Assembly (NCBI GenBank): GCA_002104985.1
Contig: MCGO01000314.1
Location: 1-35,063, forward strand
Direction of reading: 5' to 3'
Source: Rhizoclosmatium globosum
Taxonomy: Eukaryota > Chytridiomycota > Chytridiomycetes > Chytridiales > Chytriomycetaceae
DNA: 35,063 nt
The translations under genes and the position numbers were made by a program. Below are positions 1 through 8,933 of the stretch, one piece after another (the first letter of the stretch is position 1; every line of letters begins with the position of its first letter). The notes under the pieces are model-generated. The model was not told the origin of the DNA. It was given only the letters and a program-made list of their open reading frames with translations, and made no database searches.

Positions 1-1226
1 TGACAGCTTTTCCCCTTCAAATGTCCTCCACGAGTTTGATCTCAACAAGGTAAATAAGGCCTGTGCAAAGAAACCGAATAACTAAAACCGATTGAATAAC
101 AGGCTCTCAAAAGAGCACTTGGAGGAGGAGTCTCTGGCGCTGCTGCCATGGTTGTCCAAGTCCTTACATTGATGCCACTTCGAACTGTCATGAACTACCA
201 GTACAAGAACGGAATGGACACCAAGACCGCCATCCAATTGCTCTACAAGGACGGAGGATTCGGTACGTTAAAGAGCGATCACATTTTGTGGTGGCGAGGT
301 GCATGGCAAACAATCCACGAGTGCTGGTCAACTCATGGAGTCCCAAACTAATTTCAAATGCACTGATAAATCACATTTGTCCAAAAATACCTGAAACATG
401 AACACCAAAAAACTAACTATTCCTTGTTTAGTTCGTTACTACCGTGGGATTGGGACCTGCTCTCATCCAAGGACCAATGTCTCGATTCGGAGACACGGCT
501 TCAAACGCTGGAGCCCTTGCGTTTGCTCGAAAGCTCTGATCTGACGCGTACATTGCCTATGGGAGTCAAGACGCTGTTCGCGAGTGCGTTTTGCGGCGTC
601 GTTCCGAATGTTGTTGACGCCAATTGATACACTCAAGACAACAATGCAGACTCAAGGTGCGACTGGAACAAAGTTGTTGAGGGAGCGTGTGAGGGCGCAT
701 GGTGTTGGAACGCTTTTGGTATGGAAGTGTTGCTACTGCCGCGGCTACTTTTGTGGGACACGTGAGTTTGTTTTTTTTTGGTATTCTGGTAACTGATTGA
801 CTTGCTCTGGTAATAGTACCCTTGGTTCGCGACCTACAACATGCTCCAGGAATACATTCCTAAGCAAACTACAACTGGAAAGAAGTTGGCTAGAAACGCT
901 GTTATTGGATTCTCCGCCTCCATTGTGTCCGACTGTATTTCCAACTCATTGCGTGTGATCAAGACGTACAGACAGACCCACGAGACCAAGGTGTCTTACA
1001 GACAGGCTGTTCAGGAGGTGATTGCCAAGGATGGTGTCGCTGGACTGTTTGGACGTGGTTTGAAGACTAGAATCTTGACCAATGGATTGCAAGGAATCAT
1101 GTTCCAGTGTTTTGGTGGAAGATGTTTGAAGGTGAGTCCAATGATTGTTTGGGGTTGTTTGATTCTAACTTGCCTGTTTCCCTTGTATGAATAGAAAACC
1201 TGTTCCCAAAGGACCAAAAGAAGTAA
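1..1226 (+). CDS. Mitochondrial-carrier family protein, 5' partial, frame-disrupted
   Basis: Likely a solute carrier of the mitochondrial inner membrane; the substrate cannot be told. Readable exons are 1-49, 103-262, 432-761, 817-1131 and 1195-1226 (TAA). The start lies upstream of the window, since exon 1 is open from its first base in the frame that splices in phase to exon 2. Visible features are a GGGVSGAAAMVVQVLTLMPL helix, a GGFVRYYRG-GPALIQGP stretch like the conserved post-helix carrier motif, LLTPIDTLKTTMQTQG (a PxD-type signature) and ISNSLRVIKTYRQTHET. The C-terminus ends in FPKDQKK. Exon 3 needs four single-base insertions removed (GGG 446-448, AAA 530-532, CC 604-605, TTTT 714-717). 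Exon 4 needs one base added at TTTT 1110-1113. All splice sites and the rest of the protein look intact, so consensus errors are likelier than a pseudogene. The family call is good; the subfamily is unknown. Confidence 0.72.
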
Positions 1227-1474
1227 AACCAACATACTTCTTCGTATATATACTAGCCATTTTAGTTTTCACCAAGGAGAAGTGATAAAGTTTGTTTTTT
1301 CAACAGTACCCTCAGTTTGATGCAATACTTGTAAAAGTATCAGAAATGCAATAGCACCAATACGTGGATTGCAGTTCTCCAAAAGCACTCACAAATTGCC
1401 AAACAAATCGCTTCTGATGTCAACACCTCGCCGACCACTTCCGCCATCACCGCCCTTCCTCCTCCTCCTTCCGT

Positions 1475-2308
1475 ATGAACTACTTCTCCCAAATTGCGAG
1501 CCACTTGAAGAACCCGCAGCACCTGGCACGCTTCAGCGCAAGCAACAAGCGGCTCCGACCCCTCTACTTTGACGGCACTCTCTGGTCGGCCCTGACGCCG
1601 CCCTCGACGGATCTACTCGTTGCGCCACCGGATCCAATCGCGCTGTACAAGATGCTTTCGACGACGGTCCTCGCGCCGTCGCTCAGCGTGGCCTGGGGCA
1701 GCGACGAGTCGTACTGGAAGCTGAGCGAGCGCGTCGACGGCGTCACAACAGTCCACGACGCCCTCAACGTGCACGTGTCGCGGCGCGTGTACGCCCTGAT
1801 CGCCGTGTCGTGGTTCGATGTCATTGGCGACATTCCGAATGTGCGTGTGGGCGCGCTGTACACACCCACTCTGACCCTGTTTGTGCGCCGGCCCTTTCGG
1901 TCGCTTGAGCAGATTGTTGTCAGTGCCGAAGTCGTGGATGCGGACGGCAACACGGAGATCCTGCCGTCGAGAACGCCAAACAAGGTGTCCATGCAGTTGT
2001 CCAGTCTGATTGCGAGCAACTCGAGGGCTTCGTTTCCGTGGATTGTCGTGTCGCTGCCAAAGATTTGGGTGGGTCCGGAATACGCTCGCTCGTTGGATGG
2101 TTTGAAAACAGTGCGCATTCGGATGGAGGATCATTCAGGCACTTGGAAGACAGGCCTGGTGATTGACTCGTTCCAACTCGTCAAGTTTGTTGAAGACCCT
2201 GTCAGGCAGTCCATTGGCCAGCAGGAATCTGTGTTGGGGACATTGGCTGGAGGTGTCGCAAGTGTGTCCAAGAGCGCCAACAGCATCTTCAAAGGATTCT
2301 TCCGATAG
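1475..2308 (+). CDS. F-box/PP2-like (phloem protein 2-type) protein
   Basis: An intronless 277-residue protein. Residues 1-40 resemble the second half of an F-box (HLARFSASNKRLRPL then GTLWSAL, compare the usual CKxFR...D..LWe.fLP). The rest follows the plant PP2 fold in order: a SVAWGSDESYWKL block, VSWFDVIGDI (compare cWLeirGki), a beta-rich middle, FPWIVVSLPKIWVG, and HSGTWKTGLVIDSFQL (compare HWKxGLivegiei). In plants such proteins combine an SCF adaptor with a sugar-binding module. A similar role here is inference from pattern memory without a search. ATG 1475 is the first in-frame start after a TGA at 1415. A polyadenylation-type AATAAA lies 29 nt past the stop. The 3' neighbour, the kinase gene, is convergent. 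Confidence 0.55.
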   Translation: MNYFSQIASHLKNPQHLARFSASNKRLRPLYFDGTLWSALTPPSTDLLVAPPDPIALYKMLSTTVLAPSLSVAWGSDESYWKLSERVDGVTTVHDALNVHVSRRVYALIAVSWFDVIGDIPNVRVGALYTPTLTLFVRRPFRSLEQIVVSAEVVDADGNTEILPSRTPNKVSMQLSSLIASNSRASFPWIVVSLPKIWVGPEYARSLDGLKTVRIRMEDHSGTWKTGLVIDSFQLVKFVEDPVRQSIGQQESVLGTLAGGVASVSKSANSIFKGFFR

Positions 2309-2336
2309 TGTGTGTAAGCAAGCAGTAATTGATATA

Positions 2337-2342
2337 AATAAA
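2337..2342 (+). terminator. Polyadenylation-type AATAAA of the F-box/PP2-like gene
   Basis: AATAAA lies 29 nt after the stop at 2308 in an A/T-rich stretch. Position and sequence fit a 3'-end signal; the cleavage site is not known. Confidence 0.45.
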
Positions 2343-2620
2343 AGACTGCTTCATTGTGTAGACTGGGTTTATTTCGTTGCGAGCTTCTTTCAGCCAAGCT
2401 CTACACCAACAAAACTACTGAGGCTGCAAATGGGATGAAGTCTGCATATGAGTGGAGTACGAGCGGTGTTGAAAAATTTCCTAATCCAAGTTACAAGTCG
2501 AATAGAATGCTCTGCTGTTGTTGGCAACAGGCGAATCACACCGAGTTGGAACTAGGAATTGGAAACTTTCAACTGCGTTGGGACTACAAGTGAAGAATGT
2601 TTTGCAAGAGAGGAGAGAGG

Positions 2621-2624
<4 letters not shown>

Positions 2625-2695
<71 letters not shown>
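2625..2695. repeat. (GA)n dinucleotide microsatellite
   Basis: About 71 uninterrupted bases of GA, roughly 35 units, flanked on both sides by imperfect GA-rich sequence (2608-2624 and 2696-2700). It lies in the spacer between two convergent genes. Open frames across it (RERERE or SLSLSL) are repeat artefacts. Confidence 0.97.
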
Positions 2696-2699
<4 letters not shown>

Positions 2700-3141
2700 A
2701 GTTGTTTTGGTTGCTGATTTGGAACGAGGTTTAGCAAACAGGTTAGCAAACATGCTTTTATACGAAGGAGTGCCAAGCAAGCTTTGACCAAAAATGCCAC
2801 CAAAAAGCAATACAGCGACACAGCACCAACAGCAAAGCAAAGCAATCGCGACCAGTCTATTTTCAGTATGTAAGCGAAAGTCGTTTATTTGTTTTAGGGT
2901 AAATGTTTGGTAATAATAAAAACACGGTAAGTTTGGGTAAGCAATGAATGTTGGAGAAGAGGGAAAACAGGAAACAGAAAAGCGAAATATCAGTCCAAAA
3001 GTCACACACCCCACAAATACACAACAACCACAAAAAGGTCCCAAAACTCCAAGCATCACCCCAAAGAATATATACATAAAAATAAGTAGCCAAGTGAGGG
3101 ACAGACGTCTCTCCTCTTTCTTGGCTGAAAATGTCAAAAAA

Positions 3142-6100
3142 TCACACTTTGACACCAGAAAACCACTCATGGTCACACACCCCTTGCATTGAAATTCGTG
3201 TCTCTACATTCGGATCCATCATTTTAAACACCAAGTCCTGCACCTGATCCGACCGCCCCGCACTAAACACCGGTCGCACAGAACGCTCTTCCCGTGAAGC
3301 AGTTTTCGAATAAGGTGGTTTCGTTTCCTATAAAAGGAGGGATTTTAGTATCACAGTTTCACAATAAAAATAAATCAAGTCAGCCTCACCACCAAGATGA
3401 ACAACAGCATTCCCAAACTCCACACATCCTGCTCTGGGCCCCGGTACGGATCAATTGGAGTCATATCGTTCAGTGCAACGCATTCAGGAGGGGCATACGC
3501 CAAAGTCCCATCAAACGACGTAAAGTATTCGGCCCGCGAAGACGGAATCGTCGCTGACGCTCCAAAATCAATCAACTTGACTCGCATAGAGTCATCAATG
3601 ATAACCTGTTCATGAAAGGTTGGTTTAGCAATGAAATCCAGAATAGAAACAAGTTCCTTACATTTTCATCCTTAATATCCCGGTGCACGAACCCTTTGGA
3701 ATGAAGATATTTGACAGCCTCTGCAATCTGCCTGAAAATCATTCGCGCAACTTTCTCTCCCATCCGCGGTTCCTGCTCAATGTAATCAAACAAGTCTTTG
3801 CTGACGGCACGTTTCTTGAATCCACGGTGGTTATGATGTTGTGTCGCAATGGTGGGCGAAGCTAACGTCACAATGCCAGACGCTGTGGGTGTTTTATCGC
3901 CCAAGGACCCAATGGGTGCACGGAAGCCGCCGGATATGGCGCTTACACTCAGTTTGACGAGACTGGTTGTACTTCCTTTGCCCTTTCGTTGCATTAATCC
4001 AAGACCGATTTCTCCGCCGACTGCAGATGTGCTCAGAAGTGCGTCTTCACTGTGACTCCCAGCTCGCCCTCGCAACTGATACTTTTTCTTCTTGGGATGT
4101 TGAACATCTGGTTTATCGTCTGTATCGCTATCCCCAACAATGAACCCCTTTCCAGAGATAATTGGCTCTTCAAAGCTTCCACTGGCTCCACTCACAATCG
4201 CCATGGCTTCATCGACACCTTCCTCTTCTCCTTCTTCAGTCCCGCTGCTTGTATAGTCGTCCTCGCTTTCAGTTTCGCTGCCGCTTGACGAGTCTCCCAG
4301 CATTAGTTTCGTCAAGTCGACTTTGGAGTTGAGTTTGACGAGAAGAGGGAAACTTGGAGATGAAATGTCGTGTGGATGTGGGACTGCGAATGTCGGGGAT
4401 GTGAGGTTTGTTGTTGTAAGAGGGACAGCAAGTGATGATTCTGAGGACGCTGTGGATGACAAGATTGGAGAATTCAAGTTTGGGATAGACGAAAGAGAGA
4501 GGGAAAGGGTATTTGGAAGGGTGGGTGGAGTGTTTGTGAAAGGACGGGGTGAGTTGCTTCCAGCTGTAGAGCCTGGTCGTTTGTGTTGGTGATGATGATG
4601 GTGGTGATGATGCGGAAAACTAATATGCTTCACAGCCTCCATAACAATGTATACAAACTATGAAAGCCCAAAAAATTAGTCATACGATTTTTTTGGCAAC
4701 AACCCTAAATTAACTCACCAATTCATCCTCAAACAGTTCATAAAACCGAACAATATTCTCATGCTCCAACCGTTTCATGATAAACACTTCACTCGGTACG
4801 ATACCAAGCTGATTGTCCCTTTTCCATCCCCCTGGAACAAGGCGGTCTTTGAATGTGCATTTGATTGCGACAGACAAAGAATCAGAATTCCTCGTTCCGT
4901 AAGCCACAAATCCTGTTGCGCCTTCGCCCAGTGGGAAATGAAGGGTGTACGATCGTAACAATTTCTCAGGTAGGATATGTTCTCTTCGTTGTTCGCGAGC
5001 AATTTGTTGGAGTCGAGGAATGGAGGAAAGGAATTGACGCATTTGAGTCGACAGCCCTTGATCCATCAATTGACGTGCAGCTTCATATGTCGGCGAGTAT
5101 TCCATATTGACACGGTTAGGGCTTGTCGAGAGATTGATTTGAGGTGCCGTGGAAGCAGTGGTTCGGGAAATGTTTGTGGTGAAGTTGATGCTGTTGCTGC
5201 CTGAGACTTCAAAGCTTTTCCGCCTGGTAAAAGCTGAGGCACTGTCATTCGCTGAGAGGGTTATTGAACTGCTAGGCGGGTCATTTGATGTTGCGGGGCT
5301 GGGTAGTTTGGAAAAGAGAGAAGTTGTGTTGGCTGATTTGGATGCAGATACAGTTGGATCTACTTTGGAAAAGATGGAAGAAGGAAAGAGGGGATCGATC
5401 GCCTCATTTGTCAAGGAGGGGGATAGTTTTGGCGTGGGTGGTTGGGAATGTATGGTAGGCACATGAGAGTCATAAGTCGCAGGAGGTGGAAGATTGTTAC
5501 GAACGCCTCCAAAAGCGTTGAAGCGTTGTGTGTTTGGCGAGGACGAGAGGGATTTGGGCCCATCTGGGTTGAAGACGCCAAATCCTTTGTATCGAGTTGA
5601 AGTTGCGTATGCGGTATTATTGCTGTTATTACTTGATGCATATTGAGTTGGTGTACTGCTTCGATGGGGCTGATTATTATCAGCGGCGGCGGCAGATATG
5701 GATGGAGGATGTTGCAGAGAAGTAGCTGTAAGATTCGGACTAGTTCCACCAGCGCCACCAAAGGATGTAAAACCTTTCTTGGTGTATGAACCGGAGAAAG
5801 ACTGAGTAGGATTTGAAATCGGAGGTGGGGTCGTTGATGAAGGGCGAAGTGACTCGAAATTCCGAAAATCATTCATGGTCCGTGGAACTATAAAAAAAGA
5901 TCTATATCAGTAACGATCTATACGGAAGTACTGAGGAAGACGCAAGTGTCTAGCAGGTTACATAATGCGAGACACAAGCCCATTGTTTGACTATCGCATG
6001 ATCCTTAAGGCCCAGCCGATGTTCATTCTCCAGCGTTTAAACTAGAGTGAGGGAGACTGATCTGAGAGATGTTGGGAAAGGGAGGGGGCGTTGTTGTTTT

Positions 6101-6502
6101 GCCAAATGGAAGCAATCAGGCGATCGTGGGCACTGGCAACACACCTTCGTCCTTTTGCACGGGCATTGGAGGATTCGCAAAGACTTTCGAGCCGCCGAAG
6201 CCACGGACGCCGTATGTTGAAGTTGAGGAGGAGGTTGCTGATGGCGGGGTTGATGTTGGCGTTGCAGATGATTCAGGTTGGCGAGGGGCACTTGCGGTGT
6301 TTGCGGCAGAGTTTAAGCCAGTCAAAGACAAAGTAGTTGTTGTTTGCGAAGGCGGCTGTGGCTGTGGCTGCGACGCCGACGACGCCAACGACAGCGGCCG
6401 CAGCGACAGTCCAACGCCGCCCGTCGCTGAGAATCGTCGCACGCCGTGGTACGAGGACGGCGTCGATGTGCTGGGATTCGCTGAAGGCTGCTCGGCCATC
6501 AT
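3142..6502 (-). CDS. PAS-kinase-like Ser/Thr protein kinase with long hinge insertion
   Basis: Exons on the minus strand: 6502-6145, 5887-4719, 4657-3662, 3605-3390, 3327-3142, giving 974 residues in consistent phase. Residues 1-430 are low-complexity Ser/Pro/Asn. The kinase domain starts near 439: GEGATGFVAYG loop, VAIK lysine (about 462), SEVFIMKRLEHENIVRFYEL, HRDIKDEN catalytic loop (834-841), LIDFGAS (DFG from 854), YAPPE, YRGPEQDVWSLG, and a final ISMQGVCDHEWF. HRDIKDEN and PYRGPExxxWSLG are typical of PAS kinases, but no PAS domain is visible. About 268 residues, beginning with eight histidines, are inserted between MEAVKHISF and SKDLFDYIEQ. The first exon joins through a 257-nt intron that fits in phase but is less certain; ATG 5876 is the alternative start. 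Predicted soluble, probably a metabolic or signalling kinase. Confidence 0.82.
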
Positions 6503-6543
6503 TTCGATTCTTTTGACTTTGACTTTGACTTGGACTTGGACTT
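6503..6543 (-). repeat. Hexamer repeat just upstream of the kinase start
   Basis: Read on the minus strand, the bases before ATG 6502 contain imperfect GTCCAA/GTCAAA units (about five copies). If the first-exon model is right, this is 5' leader sequence. Confidence 0.6.
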
Positions 6544-7159
6544 ACTAGGAAAGAAGAAGGAAAGAGCGGGATCAAAAACAAAAACCCTTTCTTCCATACT
6601 TTGCTTGGCTCGACTTACTAGCACATGGTACCGTCTTTTCTTTATTCTATTGCTTCCTGCTGCATGTAGCAGTCCATGTGCGTCGATCGTATTTCCAATG
6701 ATTCCCTCGATCCATTCATGAGACACGTGTTTTGTTGTGGCGAAGTCAAACTCCCTCTTCCCTTCAAACATAAAAAGACTGGCTCTTGATTGGCTTTACT
6801 CTCGCCAACGGAACACTGGGAAAATAAAGAAATAGCCATGTTGCAAAAGAACTGCGCTAATTCAGGAAACCAGTGCTACTAACTTCGCCTTTGGTGGGTG
6901 GGGCTGCTGCTGCTGCTGCTATTGCTATTTCCTGTTTTATTTTCGGTTTAGACTCGCCTTTCCTTTGACCCACTCATTCTGATAATTCTTTTTAGCCCCA
7001 AACTATATCCATCTCTGTTACTCTCAAAAAATAGCCCTGCTGTTCTAACTCGTCACAAACTTGAAAAGCTGCCGTCTCGAATCACCCGTGACTCAATAAA
7101 AAAGTGGGAATTCTCGCACTTGACTGAAGCAGATAAAGCCTCTGTGGCGAATTGTGTTC

Positions 7160-7390
7160 TTCGTCGCAAGCCAATCCGATCAGTTTACACTGCCACGCCA
7201 AAAGCGTTATAAATACGCGCTTTTCCCCACCCTACCTCCTTTGATCAGAAACTTGAAACCTTCTACTATTATAACACAATGCAAATTAGTCCAAGGCTTT
7301 CCTGCTGTTGTTGCCATGGCTTTGTGAGATTTCTTTGGCACTTTATCTAGTTACATTCGAATAAACGCCTCATTTGTGTTTCTCCTGTCT
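7160..7390 (+). pseudogene. Internally deleted copy of the secreted-protein gene
   Basis: This stretch matches the flanks of the gene at 7849-8296 but lacks its middle. Shared parts in order: a CACTGCCAC(A/G)CC block, TATAAATACGCG (7209-7220, compare 7784-7795), AACTTGAAACCTT, ATGCAAAT start (7279), a stretch reading PAVVAMAL-stop that corresponds to the partner's C-terminal AAVAAIVL-stop, then AATAAACGCCTCATT (compare AATAAACACCTCATT near 8327). About 400 bases including the intron are missing, and the start and end parts are now in different frames. A tandem duplicate truncated by internal deletion is the simplest reading. Confidence 0.8.
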
Positions 7391-7783
7391 ACATTTCAAC
7401 GACAATTGGTCGCTAGAAGACGCCCACACCTCATTAGAGGCAATTCGCATACTCACAATGACAGATGGTAAATGGGGATGTGCTTTAAGCAGCATATTCT
7501 TCTCCCTTCAAAAAGAAACATAGAACACTTGAGCATTTGAGCACTTCATAACATGATGCAAATAATAGAAAATTTATCTAATAGATCTTGAATTTGCAAA
7601 TCTGTAATTCCTTTCGCAAAAATTGTTGACTCCAATATTGCAATAACCTTTTCAAATATTCGTGCATCAAATACTAGCGGTAACAAAAAAATGCTCATTC
7701 GAGCTTCTCTGCAGGAAAATATGGATAGGTGTTCTTCCAATCCGTCCGATCACCAAAATCCACTGCCACACCAAAACAAACAC

Positions 7784-7795
7784 TATAAATACGCG
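7784..7795 (+). promoter_or_regulatory. TATA box of the small secreted-protein gene
   Basis: TATAAATACGCG lies about 55-65 nt upstream of ATG 7849. The same 12-mer stands at the same relative place (7209-7220) in the truncated copy, which supports it as a conserved core-promoter element. Confidence 0.65.
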
Positions 7796-7848
7796 TGTAC
7801 TTCCAACCAAAAGACTCAAATCCAAACTTGAAACCTTTCATCAACGCC

Positions 7849-8296
7849 ATGCAAATCACCCAGATTGTCCTTGCCGTCGCTGCCCTTGCCACCACTGCTT
7901 TTGCCGGTCCAGTCGCAACTGCTTCCAGCACCGACGGGGTTGCATCCCAGCACTGCATTAACTATGGGTTTGGTTCAAGTCTACTCCGGATGCAAGATTG
8001 ATCCCTTAGCTCCTCCAGCCAGCTTTACCAAGGACCAGCAAGTTTGCTTGTGTTCCACCGCCAACCAGGTACTATTCATTCCTGTTAATTTTCGGCATTC
8101 ATCTCACCCTTTGCTTGCTTTCTCTCAACAGAACATTTTCATCAAGATTGCCAACTCTTGTAACGGACCAAATGATAGTAACACTCTCGCAGGTATCAAG
8201 AACATACAGACTGCCTGCCAGCAAATCAAGTCTAATGCCTTCACTTCCTCTGTCTCGATTGGTGTGACTGCTGCCGTTGCCGCCATAGTTTTGTGA
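7849..8296 (+). CDS. Small secreted cysteine protein, GPI-type, one frameshift
   Basis: Exons 7849-8068 and 8132-8296 (63-nt intron, phase 0) give about 127 residues once one extra G in GGG 7966-7968 is discounted. MQITQIVLAVAALATTAFA is a clear signal peptide ending in an AFA site. The mature part has six cysteines (HC, GC, CLC, SC, AC), a spacing loosely recalling CFEM-type surface proteins, which usually have eight. The C-terminus (SVSIGVTAAVAAIVL) is hydrophobic and ends the protein, as in GPI-anchor signals. As written, the first frame stops at 8001. The cysteine pattern, intron and tail are otherwise intact. Likely role is at the cell surface; the exact function is unknown. A TATA box lies upstream and an AATAAA at 8327. 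Confidence 0.72.
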
Positions 8297-8933
8297 TATT
8301 CCTCAATTTGTCTTCTCGTCTATTAGAATAAACACCTCATTCGTGCGTTTTCACCTTCTCCTTTGTCAGCAGGTTAGATCGAAGGCAGTTTATGAGAGGT
8401 TTGTCGTTTTCATAATTTAATAGGAAGGGGTTCATGGTCCAAATAAGTTTCAATGCCTACCCGCCAACAATAGGCAGACTCTTGCTTCAAAGGCTAACCA
8501 ACATATATTTATGCTAAGAGGGTAGTATCCAAATAGATATGCCCAGGCATAGGTGCATTTGTTCGCAACACAACCTGCAAATCCCTTCCTCGGAAGAGGG
8601 TATATACTCTCTTAAACCTCTTGGTCATTTGTACATATAATCATATACCTCGGTAGGTGTAACAGGGACTTTGAATTGGATTATGATCCGAAGAGAAGCC
8701 CAGAAAGGCTGGTTTGAGGTATTTAATGGCTTTGACTTCGAGAAACCACAATTTATGGTGAAATTAATGTTGAGAATTACAGATGTGTTTTTATAAATGT
8801 GTTGCCAATACTCTGCATACACCATGTCTTTCGATCCAATAAACCAATTCTCTCTTCGAAATCATCCCTTTCTCCGCAAAGATGCATGATGTTGATGGTG
8901 TGGTAGTGCAGTGGTAGGCAGGTGTCGAGAAAA
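8297..8933. other. Intergenic spacer upstream of SEC14
   Basis: 637 bases with the 3' end of the secreted-protein gene at the left and presumably the SEC14 promoter at the right. Nothing else is recognisable; the short open frames on either strand look random. Confidence 0.6.
8327..8332 (+). terminator. Polyadenylation-type AATAAA of the secreted-protein gene
   Basis: AATAAA lies 31 nt after the stop. It is followed by CACCTCATT, a flank preserved in the truncated copy (AATAAA at 7360-7365). Confidence 0.5.

Larger units (their letters stand above)
2309..3141. other. Convergent intergenic spacer
   Basis: 833 bases between the stops of the F-box/PP2-like gene and the kinase gene. It holds an AATAAA at 2337, the GA microsatellite and otherwise A/T-rich sequence. 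No open frame looks like protein, and no tRNA or other RNA gene is recognisable. Confidence 0.7.
6544..7848. other. Divergent intergenic region with a degenerate gene copy
   Basis: About 1.3 kb between the kinase start and the small secreted-protein gene. It contains a short (CTG)n run at about 6904-6920, the deletion-derived gene copy at about 7160-7390 and the promoter of the next gene. 7391-7700 is A/T-rich, with no convincing coding potential and no RNA gene recognised. The open frames at 6499-6839 on the minus strand show no domain or splice logic. Confidence 0.6.

Noticed and set aside
432..1131. Programmed ribosomal frameshifting in the carrier gene
   Set aside because: Five shifts in both directions without a common slippery motif cannot be programmed; errors or decay explain them better.
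1564..2134. Two long minus-strand open frames opposite the F-box/PP2-like gene
   Set aside because: Antisense shadows of a G/C-rich coding region; their translations show no domain, while the plus frame matches a family.
2481..2845. Open frames reading RERERE/SLSLSL across the GA tract on both strands
   Set aside because: They are created by the dinucleotide repeat; no other coding signal, start context or splice logic supports them.
6069..6548. 159-residue plus-strand open frame opposite the kinase first exon
   Set aside because: Mirror of Ser/Thr/Pro-rich minus-strand coding; the minus frame splices in phase to the kinase.
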